This document shows, in pieces, positions 1 to 11,000 of a stretch of DNA of 64,000 nt; the stretch's first letter is position 1; the number at the start of each line of letters is the position of its first letter. The position numbers were made by a program, and so were the translations under genes. Source of the stretch: Hyphomicrobium sp. (GTDB taxonomy: Bacteria > Pseudomonadota > Alphaproteobacteria > Rhizobiales > Hyphomicrobiaceae); assembly GCA_016793445.1 (NCBI GenBank), contig JAEUME010000001.1, positions 310,001 through 374,000 on the forward strand, written 5' to 3'. Under the pieces are notes generated by a model. The model saw only the letters and a list, made by a program, of their open reading frames with translations, searched no databases and had not been told where the DNA came from.

Positions 1-1238
1 AAGCCGTCTTCGGTCGGCTTTACCAAGCCGTCCTGATCTGCCTCGATCAGCAGCTCCGCGTCTGCGATCACGGCTTCGGCATCCGCGCCGAACTCATCCC
101 GCAGCGCGCTCTTCGACAGATCGAACCCGCACATCAGCCGTTCGATGACGGCGGCACGCACGCGATCGTCCGCACTGAGCTTGATACCCTTCACCGTTGG
201 CAGCCGTCCGCCTTCCACCATGGCCTGATAGATGCCCGCCGCCGTCGCGTTCTGCACGTAACCCTGCGGCAGATGCCCGATTGCCGAAGCGCCAAGCCCG
301 ATCAGCGCATCGCTCGCGTCCGTCGTATAGCCCTGGAAGTTGCGGCGGACCTCTTCGTCCGCCAGCTTGTCGGAAGGCTTGGCGTAATGATCGAGCCCGA
401 CCGCCTTGTACCCGGCGGCGAGAAGAATGCGATGCAGCCGGCGCGATTGTCCGAAGCGCTCCATTATGCCGGGCAGTGCCTTGTCCTCGATCAACCGCTG
501 GTGCTTGAGCCGGGACGGCAGATGCGCATATCCGAATATGGCGATCCGGTCAGGATCGAGCGCCAGGGCCTTCAGGATCGTTTTCTGAACGCTTTTGCGA
601 GTTTGATGCGGCAGGCCATAGACAAAATCGAGATTGATCGAACGCACGCCATGCGCGCGGAACATGTCGACTGCGCGCTTGGTGTCCTCGAAGCTCTGGA
701 TGCGGTTGATGGCTTGCTGGACTTGCTCGTCGAAGTCCTGCACGCCGAGCGATACGCGATTGACGCCGATGGCTGCAAAGGCCGCCACCTGTTCGTCGCT
801 CAACGTGCGCGGGTCGATCTCGACTGCATATTCGGCATCGGGTGCCAGATTGAATGCCTTTTGAAGCGCGGCTCCCACCCGGGCGATGTCCTCTGGCGCG
901 AGAATGTTCGGTGAGCCCCCGCCCCAATGCACATGCGTGACGCGGTGATGGGGCCCCGCAAGCTCGCTGACATGCGCAATCTCGCGCAACAGCGCGGCGA
1001 CATAAGCCTCAACCGGTTCGTACCGGCGGATCGCTTTCGTATTGCAGCCACAGTACCAGCAGAGCTGATGGCAGAACGGGAAGTGCAGATAAAGCGAGAG
1101 GTTCGATCCCGCGGGAAGCGCGCGCAACCACGTCTCATAAACCCTCGGACCGATGGTGGGCGAGAACTGCGGGGCGGTTGGATAACTGGTATAGCGCGGT
1201 ACGGGCGCAGAATAGCGCCTGATCAGGTCGGGAAGCAT
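1..1238 (-). CDS. hemN: Oxygen-independent coproporphyrinogen III oxidase, 3' end outside window
   Basis: Radical-SAM enzyme that decarboxylates coproporphyrinogen III to protoporphyrinogen IX without oxygen, in cytoplasmic haem synthesis. Translating the minus strand from the ATG at 1238 gives 412 codons open to the window edge. The N-terminus has RYTSYPTAPQF, then LHFPFCHQLCWYCGC with the CxxxCxxC cluster (Cys56, Cys60, Cys63), then the SAM-binding HWGGGSPNIL. HemN is usually about 450 residues, so roughly 40 are missing. A perfect FNR-type box lies 71 bp upstream, which fits use under low oxygen. The product call is firm; only the C-terminus is unseen. Confidence 0.95.
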   Translation of the reverse strand, partial: MLPDLIRRYSAPVPRYTSYPTAPQFSPTIGPRVYETWLRALPAGSNLSLYLHFPFCHQLCWYCGCNTKAIRRYEPVEAYVAALLREIAHVSELAGPHHRVTHVHWGGGSPNILAPEDIARVGAALQKAFNLAPDAEYAVEIDPRTLSDEQVAAFAAIGVNRVSLGVQDFDEQVQQAINRIQSFEDTKRAVDMFRAHGVRSINLDFVYGLPHQTRKSVQKTILKALALDPDRIAIFGYAHLPSRLKHQRLIEDKALPGIMERFGQSRRLHRILLAAGYKAVGLDHYAKPSDKLADEEVRRNFQGYTTDASDALIGLGASAIGHLPQGYVQNATAAGIYQAMVEGGRLPTVKGIKLSADDRVRAAVIERLMCGFDLSKSALRDEFGADAEAVIADAELLIEADQDGLVKPTEDG

Positions 1239-1308
1239 GCCGGTGTTCCTACCTTGATAGCTCGACGATTTGTCGGCCTAGACATGCCTCAAGCCGGGTC
1301 CGGCGATA

Positions 1309-1322
1309 TTGATATCGATCAA
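1309..1322. promoter_or_regulatory. FNR/FixK box upstream of hemN
   Basis: TTGATATCGATCAA is a perfect match to the FNR/FixK/Anr consensus TTGAT-N4-ATCAA. It lies in the 368-bp divergent gap between hemN and the aldo/keto reductase, 71 bp from the hemN ATG. Established biology of hemN in Rhizobiales and other Proteobacteria makes oxygen-responsive activation likely. I see nothing else of note in the gap 1239-1606. Confidence 0.75.
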
Positions 1323-1606
1323 GCGGGCCGGCTCCCGGACTCAAGGCGAATTGTCACGATCGGCCCGCCCCAAGCGCCAAGAGGCCCGTGCCGTCTCTCC
1401 AGCCCCGCGCGTCCCCCCGAAGACCTTAAGCCACGGTCATTAACCACCTTGCCACAGCCCGCGGGGATGCCCATGAGCCGCGGCCGGGCGCAGCTGCGCA
1501 GACAGCGCCCCGGGCAAGGCGCGCATGCCGTTGGCGTTTCCCGCACACGATACTATCTTGCCTAACCACCGGCTGGTTTGCCCGCCTGCGAGACCCCGAC
1601 TCGAGG

Positions 1607-2599
1607 ATGACGCAATTGACCAACGACGATGAAAGATCCCATCCTGGATTTGAGTATCAGGCGAGCGGCCTCACGCGCGCGGCCTTTTTCCGCCTCGCTG
1701 GCGGGCTTGTGGCGTCCGGACTCGTGATGCCGGGGCTCTGGCCGTTCGCGGCTCTTGCAAACTCCGAGGATCAAATGCTCACGCGGCCTATTCCCTCCAG
1801 TGGACAACCTTTGCCGGTCATCGGCCTTGGCACCTGGCAGGTGTTCGACGTGGGCAACGATCCCGCCGCGCGAGCGCCCCTCGCGCAGGTGCTCGAAACA
1901 CTTTTCAACGCGGGCGGATCGGTGGTCGACTCCTCCCCCATGTACGGCCGCTCCGAAGGCGTCGCGGGAGATCTCATCGCTGCCGCCAATGCGCGCAGCA
2001 AGGCCTTCATCGCGACCAAGGTCTGGACCAGGGGGCGCGCGGACGGCATCACGCAGATGGAACGCTCCATGGCTCTGCTGAAAGCCGGCAAGACCATCGA
2101 CCTCATGCAGGTTCACAACCTTGTCGACTACAAGACGCATCTCGATACGCTGCGCGGTTGGAAGGCGGACGGCCGAGTGAAGTACATCGGTGTTACTCAC
2201 TACACTTCGAGTGCCTTCGACGAACTGGAAAATGTGCTTCGCGCGGAAAAGCTCGACTTCGTGCAACTCAACTACGCCGTCGACGACCGCGCGGCCGAGA
2301 AGGTGCTTCTTCCGCTTGCGGCCGACAAAGGCATCGCCGTGCTCGTCAACCGTCCGTTCGGTGGCGGAGGGGCATTACGCCGGCTCAAGAGCAAGCCGCT
2401 GCCTGACTTCGCAGGTCAGGTCGGTGCAACAAGCTGGGCGCAACTTCTGCTCAAGTTCATCATCGCGCATCCCGCGATCACATGCGCCATTCCTGGAACG
2501 GCCAAGCCCGCGCATATGGCCGACAACGTAAAGGCCGGGACAGGGGCGCTGCCCGATGCGGCCCTGCGCGAGAAGATCGCGGCGGCGGCCACGGCCTAG
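1607..2599 (+). CDS. Aldo/keto reductase with N-terminal export-like leader
   Basis: NAD(P)H-dependent oxidoreductase of the aldo/keto reductase fold, substrate unknown. The catalytic tetrad is visible: Asp in VVDSSPMYG, Tyr in MYGRSE, Lys in FIATKVW and His in LMQVHNL. Before the barrel there is a leader of about 50 residues, TRAAFFRLAGG followed by a hydrophobic stretch and ALANSEDQ. This resembles a Tat signal in which one of the two arginines is replaced, or a Sec-like leader. Periplasmic location is therefore an inference. A start at Met50 (1754) would give a purely cytosolic enzyme. It stands alone, divergent from hemN. Confidence 0.85.
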   Translation: MTQLTNDDERSHPGFEYQASGLTRAAFFRLAGGLVASGLVMPGLWPFAALANSEDQMLTRPIPSSGQPLPVIGLGTWQVFDVGNDPAARAPLAQVLETLFNAGGSVVDSSPMYGRSEGVAGDLIAAANARSKAFIATKVWTRGRADGITQMERSMALLKAGKTIDLMQVHNLVDYKTHLDTLRGWKADGRVKYIGVTHYTSSAFDELENVLRAEKLDFVQLNYAVDDRAAEKVLLPLAADKGIAVLVNRPFGGGGALRRLKSKPLPDFAGQVGATSWAQLLLKFIIAHPAITCAIPGTAKPAHMADNVKAGTGALPDAALREKIAAAATA

Positions 2600-2659
2600 G
2601 TCGCCGACGTATAAAATCGCATCCAGATGCGAGCGCTCTGCCGAGTTGACACCATCACC

Positions 2660-2710
2660 TTGTCATCCCGGGCAAGCGAAGCCGGATGCAGCGCCGACCC
2701 GGGACCCAGC
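2660..2710. repeat. Dispersed intergenic repeat (GTCATCCCGGG type)
   Basis: TTGTCATCCCGGGCAAGCG followed by GACCCGGGACCC is the inverted GTCATCCCGG-type intergenic repeat common in Rhizobiales. The gap 2600-3065 holds this copy and a related one at 2857, and no gene I can support. Confidence 0.6.
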
Positions 2711-2856
2711 GCATCTGTGCAAAGCGCAAAAAATCAAATTGCATCACGCACAAGCATCCGCGAGGATGTTGAACGAGGTGAAGTCGTGACCTCACCGCAA
2801 CGTCATCTCTGCGTCAGGCGGGGATCTGCCCAAGTCGCGATTGAGGACAAATGTTG

Positions 2857-2894
2857 AAGCCCGGACGGATCCCGGCCTTCGCCGGGGTGACAAC
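2857..2894. repeat. Dispersed intergenic repeat, second copy
   Basis: GAAGCCCGGACGGATCCCGG followed by CCTTCGCCGGGGTGACAAC resembles the 2660 element in the opposite orientation. Confidence 0.55.
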
Positions 2895-3065
2895 AGAGGA
2901 AAACGCTCAGCTGAGGTGAATAAGGATAAGCCGCAGTGGCAAGTAGAGGAACGTTCTCCTCTAGAGCCCTGCCAGAACAATTTCGCGAAAGATGGAATGA
3001 AGGCGGAGCAATCCGCGTTGTGTACCAAGGGGAGGGCAAACGTCTCGTCAAGGGAGAGACAGTCC

Positions 3066-3260
3066 ATGCGCCTCGAAGCAGATCACGAAATGTCCGTTGC
3101 GTTCGAGTTTGGCGCCAATATGAACACTACGATTTTCCGCGCCAGTCCGCCCACAGCCGTCTATCGGATCAACGGCACGCGCGATACGCTTACTGAACCG
3201 GAGCACAAGGAAGACGGTATCGATCCGCGCTTGCCGGTGCCCCATAGGGTTTCGGCCTAG
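3066..3260 (+). CDS. Small hypothetical protein, 64 aa
   Basis: A 64-residue ORF starting MRLEADHEMSVAFEFG, with an AGGGAGAG ribosome-binding site 7 bases before the ATG and an intrinsic terminator 34 bases after the stop. It has no signal peptide or membrane segment and is mildly acidic at the C-terminus (TEPEHKEDGIDP). I do not recognise the family. The combination of ribosome site, ORF and terminator favours a real single-gene transcript, but homologues would be needed to be sure. Confidence 0.5.
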   Translation: MRLEADHEMSVAFEFGANMNTTIFRASPPTAVYRINGTRDTLTEPEHKEDGIDPRLPVPHRVSA

Positions 3261-3293
3261 CGTGAGATAAGCCAAGTCTAGGGGGAAAAAAAG

Positions 3294-3325
3294 CCGTCCG
3301 TCTCGTTGCTGGGACGGGCGGTTTT
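3294..3325 (+). terminator. Intrinsic terminator after the 64-aa ORF
   Basis: CCGTCCGTCTC pairs with GGGACGGGCGG across a six-base loop (11 pairs, two of them G-U), followed by TTTTCC. Confidence 0.75.
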
Positions 3326-3379
3326 CCTTTGCGTTCGCTGCGCCAGAGGCGCAACGTCGCCCTTGATTTGAGCAACGCC

Positions 3380-3586
3380 ATGCAACGCACGATCACCGGA
3401 TTTGAGCAGGACGAGGAAGGCTATTGGGTGGCGCTGCTATCATGCGGGCATCGCCAGCACATGCGACACAAGCCGCCGTTCATCGAGCGGCCCTGGGTGG
3501 TCGATGCGCAAAGCAGAAACGCCAAGATCGGAACAACGATCGAGTGTCCGTTATGCCTCCAACCGGACAATCCTCCAGCCAACTGA
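3380..3586 (+). CDS. DUF3565 family protein
   Basis: Small cytosolic protein of 68 residues matching the DUF3565 pattern: MQRTITGFEQDEEGYWVALLSCGH, then QHMRHKPPFIERPW, then a C-terminal IECPLC. The conserved cysteines and histidines suggest metal binding, but no function is established. The ATG at 3380 is chosen because the family begins at this MQR; upstream in-frame codons lack family similarity. It precedes the TPP riboswitch and is probably a separate transcript. Confidence 0.8.
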   Translation: MQRTITGFEQDEEGYWVALLSCGHRQHMRHKPPFIERPWVVDAQSRNAKIGTTIECPLCLQPDNPPAN

Positions 3587-3789
3587 CAAGGATCTGGCAT
3601 TTGCAGGCGAGATCCAGCCAACGCCACGTATTCACAACCGTCGCTAGGTTTCTACGGTTTTGACCACGCGCTTCGCACGGATGTGCTGGGCCGGGGCGGG
3701 CGCTTTCCTGGGGCACGTGAGGGCTCTCACTCTTACCCTCCGTGAGTATCACTTGAACGCAGGCCCGCCGTGAGCCAGAATATCGCCAT

Positions 3790-3885
3790 TCCGAGGGGTG
3801 CCGGTAGGCCGGCTGAGATCGCGCGCGACGCGCGAACACCCTTAGAACCTGATCCGGGTCATGCCGGCGATAGGGACGGAGCTTC
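3790..3885 (+). ncRNA. TPP riboswitch (THI element)
   Basis: The hallmark blocks occur in order: AGGGGTGCC, GGCTGAGA, ACCCTTAGAACCTGATC, GGGTCATGCCGGCGATAGGGA. This is the thiamine pyrophosphate aptamer, and its expected target thiC lies downstream. An unknown membrane-protein gene sits between the aptamer and thiC, so both are probably repressed by TPP. Confidence 0.95.
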
Positions 3886-3964
3886 TAGGATGTCACGCAT
3901 CATACCCACGGCCCGATTTCATTTGCCGCTCGCCGTGCGCCGTGACGATACCTGGAGGCTGTCC

Positions 3965-6380
<2,416 letters not shown>

Positions 6381-6528
6381 GGCAAAGGCTGGCAGCGAGG
6401 GCGGCTCAGTGGGCGGCGTCGCCCTCGGGATCAGCGGGTCGTGGCAGAAATAGCACCAACGACAGGTGCGAGTCGGGGCAGCATTTCCTCTTTGAACACC
6501 GATTCGACGAGCCCCCAGCCAAGCGCCC

Positions 6529-7803
6529 ATGATTGCCGTTTCTCTGACCTCCGCGGTCGATAGTCTTGATTGGCGATGTGCGGCGATCGTCGCGATGCTT
6601 GCGAGCGTCGTTTGCGTCCATGTTGTTGTGAATGCCTTGCTCGGCCGATTGATCATCGCCGGCCCGCCCGCCTGGCCACGCCTCGGCTGCATCGATGGCC
6701 TGCGCGGCTACCTGGCCATTTGCGTTCTTGTCCATCATTTCGTCATCTGGACGTTTCTCAAAGCCGGTTCTGGGTGGTCGCCACCGCCCTCCAATATGTT
6801 CAACAATCTCGGACAGGCGGCGGTGGTTGTCTTCTTTATGATCACCGGCGCCCTCTTCTACGCCAAGATCATCGACAGAGATTCGAGGTTCTCCTGGGCT
6901 CAACTGTATGTCTCACGGATCTTCCGCATCGTGCCGCTCTACTGGCTGGTGACGACGGCAGTGATCGCGATCGTGGCTTTCAAGAGCGGCGGTTTTCCCG
7001 GCGATCCCGGCCGCAATCTTCTGGCCATCATGAAGTGGTTGACGTTTCAGGGAATGCCCAACCTCGCTGGCGTTCAAGGATCGGGCCGCTTCGTGGCATA
7101 CGCGCCTTGGACGCTCGCATATGAATGGCTCTTCTATTTCAGCCTTCCCCTGCTTGCGCTCGTGTGTGGCGCGGCACGATCCCTCTCCATGCCCACATTC
7201 GCGGCGCCTCTGGTCATTGCGACGGTGGGCACGATTGTCAGTCCCATAGCATTCGGCGGTTGGCGTCTTTCGTTCGTCCTGCCCTTTGCGCTCGGCATGC
7301 TCGCGATTGAGTTGACGCGACGGCCGCAAGTTGCCGGACTTCTGCGTATGCCCGCCTGGGCATGGATCGGCGTAGCGAGCCTCGGCCTTGCAATGACGCA
7401 GTTTCCGACAGCGTTCGAATCTACGCCCCAGATCATCCTCTTTGTATTTTTCCTTACCGTGGCGGCAGGGAACACCTACTTCGGCATATTGAGTCATCCC
7501 ACCAGCCTGGTCCTGGGCGATGCGAGTTACAGCATCTACCTTCTGCACGGCCTCGTTCTCAGCCTCTTCATGGGCGAGTTGCTCGGCCCCGCAAGCGGTA
7601 GGCCAGACACGTTCATCTGGGTCGCGCTCCCGGTGCTTGCCACAGTGGTCTGCACGGTCTCCATCTTCACGTATCACAGACTTGAAGCCCCCGCGATTGC
7701 ATCGGGCAAGCGCTTCGCCCGGGGGATCCAACAAGCTACATCGCTGCGTCCGTTCGCCTTCAAAAGAGCCGCTGGACCTGCCCGGCGCTCAGGACAGCTA
7801 TGA
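6529..7803 (+). CDS. Acyltransferase 3 (OafA/YrhL-type) membrane protein
   Basis: Integral membrane O-acyltransferase of 424 residues with about ten hydrophobic helices. Family signatures are CIDGLRGYLAICVLVHHF (the conserved histidine pair), VFFMITGALFYAKI and ASYSIYLLHGLVL. Such proteins acylate sugars of O-antigen, exopolysaccharide or other glycans at the inner membrane. No polysaccharide cluster is adjacent, so the acceptor is unknown. The next gene, on the same strand, is a sulfatase, which hints at glycan modification but does not prove it. Confidence 0.88.
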   Translation: MIAVSLTSAVDSLDWRCAAIVAMLASVVCVHVVVNALLGRLIIAGPPAWPRLGCIDGLRGYLAICVLVHHFVIWTFLKAGSGWSPPPSNMFNNLGQAAVVVFFMITGALFYAKIIDRDSRFSWAQLYVSRIFRIVPLYWLVTTAVIAIVAFKSGGFPGDPGRNLLAIMKWLTFQGMPNLAGVQGSGRFVAYAPWTLAYEWLFYFSLPLLALVCGAARSLSMPTFAAPLVIATVGTIVSPIAFGGWRLSFVLPFALGMLAIELTRRPQVAGLLRMPAWAWIGVASLGLAMTQFPTAFESTPQIILFVFFLTVAAGNTYFGILSHPTSLVLGDASYSIYLLHGLVLSLFMGELLGPASGRPDTFIWVALPVLATVVCTVSIFTYHRLEAPAIASGKRFARGIQQATSLRPFAFKRAAGPARRSGQL

Positions 7804-7955
7804 CGGTTTTTACCGCGATGTTGCCGCCTTGCCGGCGAATGCCCCTCAATTCTCTTGAAAACTCACGCAAGAAACGCACACTACACGGCGCAACGGCGTC
7901 CCGGGTCAGGGCGAACCTCGTTGACGACAAACCTTTTTGACCTCTGACGGAATAT

Positions 7956-9359
7956 ATGGCGCCGTTCTTGATCAACAGACGCAATCTCATCGCCGCCTCC
8001 GGGGGGACCCTTCTGGCGGGTAATCTGCCGGGAGCGGAAACTGGCGGTGGGCGCAAGAACTCCAGGCCGCCGAATTTTCTCGTTATCATCGCCGACGACC
8101 TGAGATGGGATTCCATCGGCGCGATGGGAAACAGGATCGCGGCGACATCTGCCATCGACAAGCTCGCGGACCGGGGAACGCTCTTCAAGAATTGTTTTGT
8201 GACGACGTCGATTTGTCCGACCAGCCGCGCCAGCATTCTCACCGGGCAGTACGGACGCCGCCACGGCATCTGGGCTTTCAATATCTCTCTTTCAGGCCCG
8301 CAGATGGCGGAGACCTATCCCGTGCTCCTGCGCGGCGCTGGTTACAAGACTTGCTTTGTTGGAAAGTGGGGCGTCGGAAATACTGTTCCCGTGTCACAGT
8401 TCGACAATTGGTACGGCTTCGCCGGCCAGGGCCAGTATTTCGATCCGAAGAACGCTGGCCAGCATCTCGGCGACGTCATGGAGGCGCAGGCCCGCAGCTT
8501 CATCGATTCATACGCGGGCGACGCGCCGTTCTGCCTCATTTATTGCTCCAAGGAGGTCCACGAACAGCGCGAGTATGATACCGAGCCCTACAAGCCGAAG
8601 CTCGAGCTGCGCGAGCTGTTCGCCAACATCACGTTCCCCAGACCTGCGACAGCAACTGCGGAGAGCTTCAATCGCTTACCCGATTTTCTGAAGGACTCAG
8701 AAGGGCGCAAGCGCTGGATTCCGCGTTTTTCCAGCGATGAGCTGTTCCAGAGCACGATGCGCGCCTATTATCAGCTGCTCTCAGGTCTCGACCGGTCGAT
8801 CGCGGCGATCCTGCGCTCGCTCGAGAACAGGAACCTGCTCGATAACACCTACGTCATTTTCACATCCGACAACGGCAATATGCTGGGAGATCATGGGCTC
8901 GCAGCGAAGTGGTGGATGTTCGAGGAGTCTATCCGCGTGCCGCTCATCATCGCCCCGCCACGCAGCTTTGACGCAGCCGCCGGCCGCGTCACATCCGACA
9001 TTGCCCTCAACATCGACATAGCCCCCACCGTGCTCGAACTTGCAGGCGTGCCGATTCCATCGCGAATGCAGGGCCGAAGCCTCGTGCCCACTCTCGAACG
9101 GCGCGCGGGCGGCGATTGGCGGACCGAATTCTTCTATGAGCACCTAATCGAAAACCCTGCGATTATTAAGAGCGTCGGCCTCAGATCTCCGCGCTTCAAG
9201 TATGTTCGCTACTTCGGAATCGAAATGGTCTTTGAAAGCCTCTTCGATCTTGACGCCGATCCCTTCGAAGAGACGGATCTGGCGCGCATTGCAGCCCTGG
9301 AAGCACGCAAGAGCGAGATGAGCGCCAAGGTCGACGCCCTCATGAAGACCCTCGCGTGA
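7956..9359 (+). CDS. Tat-exported sulfatase (alkaline-phosphatase superfamily)
   Basis: Sulfatase-family hydrolase of 467 residues. The N-terminus NRRNLIAASGGTLLAG is a twin-arginine signal, so periplasmic location is expected. Metal-site motifs are VIIADDLRWD near residue 48 and SDNGNMLGDHG. The formylglycine region reads SICPTSRASILTGQYGRRHG, with Cys87. The position-3 residue is Thr rather than the Pro of CxPxR, which is unusual. It encodes no formylglycine-generating enzyme nearby. Substrate is unknown. Confidence 0.88.
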   Translation: MAPFLINRRNLIAASGGTLLAGNLPGAETGGGRKNSRPPNFLVIIADDLRWDSIGAMGNRIAATSAIDKLADRGTLFKNCFVTTSICPTSRASILTGQYGRRHGIWAFNISLSGPQMAETYPVLLRGAGYKTCFVGKWGVGNTVPVSQFDNWYGFAGQGQYFDPKNAGQHLGDVMEAQARSFIDSYAGDAPFCLIYCSKEVHEQREYDTEPYKPKLELRELFANITFPRPATATAESFNRLPDFLKDSEGRKRWIPRFSSDELFQSTMRAYYQLLSGLDRSIAAILRSLENRNLLDNTYVIFTSDNGNMLGDHGLAAKWWMFEESIRVPLIIAPPRSFDAAAGRVTSDIALNIDIAPTVLELAGVPIPSRMQGRSLVPTLERRAGGDWRTEFFYEHLIENPAIIKSVGLRSPRFKYVRYFGIEMVFESLFDLDADPFEETDLARIAALEARKSEMSAKVDALMKTLA

Positions 9360-9524
9360 GGGACTGTGCCGCCGGCGTGCCGTGGTTTGGCCGGCCGGGC
9401 GCTTGGGACGGCGGCGGGGATCGCGGATCTAAAGGCCCGAATGACACGCTCGCAAAGCGCGACAGATCGCGGGACCTTGATTTTGTCGCAAACACTGGCA
9501 ACATATGTTTGTCGTCAACAACTG

Positions 9525-9538
9525 AAAGGAGGTGATCC
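9525..9538 (+). promoter_or_regulatory. Extended Shine-Dalgarno site, 14-base match to anti-SD
   Basis: AAAGGAGGTGATCC is fully complementary to the 3' end of 16S rRNA (GGATCACCTCCTTT). The core GGAGG ends seven bases before the ATG at 9540. Ordinary sites in this window match four to seven bases. Confidence 0.85.
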
Positions 9539-9539
9539 G

Positions 9540-9617
9540 ATGTCGAGTGGGATTTTCAAGGCTGCGATGTCGCGGTCGCCGATTTCATCGCCGGTTTGCC
9601 TTCTGGTAGCTGGCTAA
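9540..9617 (+). CDS. 25-residue leader or small protein
   Basis: A 26-codon ORF encodes MSSGIFKAAMSRSPISSPVC LLVAG in one-letter code. It has an exceptional ribosome site and is followed, about 60 bases after the stop, by a strong terminator with no other ORF between. It may be a translated regulatory RNA, a small hydrophobic protein, or a sponge for ribosomes. The Ser/Pro content and hydrophobic C-terminus give no family. The ribosome-site strength makes translation likely; function is unknown. Confidence 0.6.
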   Translation: MSSGIFKAAMSRSPISSPVCLLVAG

Positions 9618-9680
9618 CGAATTCAGCGCTGCGGGCGGACAACATCATCCGCTTCATGCATGGCATGCTTTGTCTCACGG

Positions 9681-9711
9681 GGGCCGCTCTCAAGAGCGGC
9701 CCTTTTGAGTT
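9681..9711 (+). terminator. Terminator after the 25-residue ORF
   Basis: GGGCCGCTCT and AGAGCGGCCC form a perfect 10-bp inverted repeat with a 2-base centre, followed by TTTTGAGTTTT. Confidence 0.85.
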
Positions 9712-9761
9712 TTACGGCGGAGCCAATTCAGCCGCCGGCGCGCGCTCTGATCTTTCCGGAA

Positions 9762-9800
9762 AATAGAAAACGGCAGGCCGCATCATACGGGCCCGCCGTT
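9762..9800 (-). terminator. Terminator for the 9861 minus-strand gene
   Basis: On the minus strand AACGGCGGGCCC pairs with GGCCTGCCGTT (one bulge) and is followed by TTCTATTTT, just past the stop of the secreted-protein gene. Confidence 0.65.
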
Positions 9801-9860
9801 GTGTGAGCGCAGATTACCAAAATCAGAGTGCAGCAATGAGAGTGCGGCACCTGAGCTTGC

Positions 9861-10412
9861 TCACGGGTTGTAGTTCACGTCCACGCTGAACGTCATTTCC
9901 GCCCGCTTACGCTCGCCGCCCGCGCGCGTCACGTCCACGCGGCAACGATAGGTCGACGCCATACCTTCGATACGGCAGGTGCGCGAATTGACGACAAAAT
10001 CGAGATCACGCTTGGGATCGATCCGATTGATGTCGATCTGATCATCCTCGGCAATGTCCTTGTCGAACACCTCGATCTTCACATCGGCGCGGCCCGGAGG
10101 CACAATCGCGGCAAAGCGCCAGTTTGGAATCACACCGTCCGTCTGGCGGATGGGCTGCGATTTGAAAACCTGTCCATCAATGGTGACGCGCGCATAAAAA
10201 TCTTCCGAGCTGAAGGCGTCACCTTTATCGAGCGCAACGAGCCGGTGAATGGTCACCTGCACCTCAACATCGCGCGAACTGTTGTAATATTGGTGGCTGC
10301 GCCGGTACCGCTTGTGAGGATGAGCATCCGCAAGCGCCGTAAAGGTCATGAGCCCCGCAAGGGCAAGAACGAAAGCGGTGAAACCGCGCGCTAAAAATTT
10401 CCCTACCGGCAT
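9861..10412 (-). CDS. Secreted protein with C2-like beta domain
   Basis: Exported protein of 183 residues. The start at 10412 is chosen over an upstream one because GGAGG lies eight bases before this ATG and the signal peptide (FLARGFTAFVLALAGLMTFTALADAHP) then starts close to the terminus. The mature part has VEVQVTIHRLVALDKGD, DFYARVTIDGQVF, and VKIEVFDKDIAEDDQID, a pattern like acidic loops of C2-type domains. One disulphide is possible between the two cysteines near the C-terminus. Function is not known. Confidence 0.7.
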   Translation of the reverse strand: MPVGKFLARGFTAFVLALAGLMTFTALADAHPHKRYRRSHQYYNSSRDVEVQVTIHRLVALDKGDAFSSEDFYARVTIDGQVFKSQPIRQTDGVIPNWRFAAIVPPGRADVKIEVFDKDIAEDDQIDINRIDPKRDLDFVVNSRTCRIEGMASTYRCRVDVTRAGGERKRAEMTFSVDVNYNP

Positions 10413-10800
10413 CGAAAGCCCCTCCACTACCCGAATAAAATCTGCCTGCGTGACGCCTGCCCGCACACCCCGAGTTGTCTACAATACTTATCTGACAGCT
10501 GAAACCACTACAGATCACATCGCAGCACGAGCGTTGCCCGACGGCACCGTTGAGCACGTCATGGGCTTTAAAAGGTAAGGCCGGCAAGGCGAAGGAGATT
10601 TAGCGTTCCATTGTTTCGAAATGTGTGCACGGCATGCACCGGCCACCAAATCTGCTGTCACGGCAAAGAGCCTCGAGATGCGCATGCTACAAAAATGCCA
10701 CATCCCAAACGAATCGAATTGGCACGTGCATTTTGTTGTGGATGTCAACAATCATCCGATCTAATTTTTTGTTGTGGGACAGCTGATCGGGGGATCGGCT

Positions 10801-11000
10801 GGGGGTAAAGTTTCTCCCACTAACCTGCCCGGTTATTCGCTCGGAACGTCGCTTCCGAAATAAGGCGAGCCGATAGAAATCGGTCAAAGTGTTCGATGCA
10901 TTTTGACAACGCTGGTGATTTGCAGCGGACCTGAAGGGCCTAGATCCTAAAAGGCTTGGGGACCTAGAGGAGCGGGCGACGTGAGTCGCCCGTTTCCTTT
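10801..11000 (+). ncRNA. Candidate structured RNA with terminator
   Basis: This stretch has successive local hairpins: TCGGAA/TTCCGA near 10841-10858, CCGAT-AGAA-ATCGG near 10870-10883, CGCTG/CAGCG near 10910-10926, and a CTAG-based stem near 10940-10966. It ends in the terminator GCGGGCGAC-GTGA-GTCGCCCG with TTTCCTTTT at 10972-11000. No convincing ORF lies here. It contains GAGCCGATA, also seen in 6S RNA, but I cannot show it is 6S. The rest of the gap (10413-10800) shows nothing I can name. Confidence 0.45.

Noticed and set aside
273..914. Long plus-strand frame opposite hemN
   Set aside because: It is antisense to a clear radical-SAM protein, has no ribosome site and no family features; GC-rich codon use keeps the frame open.
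10801..11000. Assigning the region as 6S RNA
   Set aside because: Only a short shared string was seen; the long closing stem and central bulge of 6S could not be drawn with confidence.
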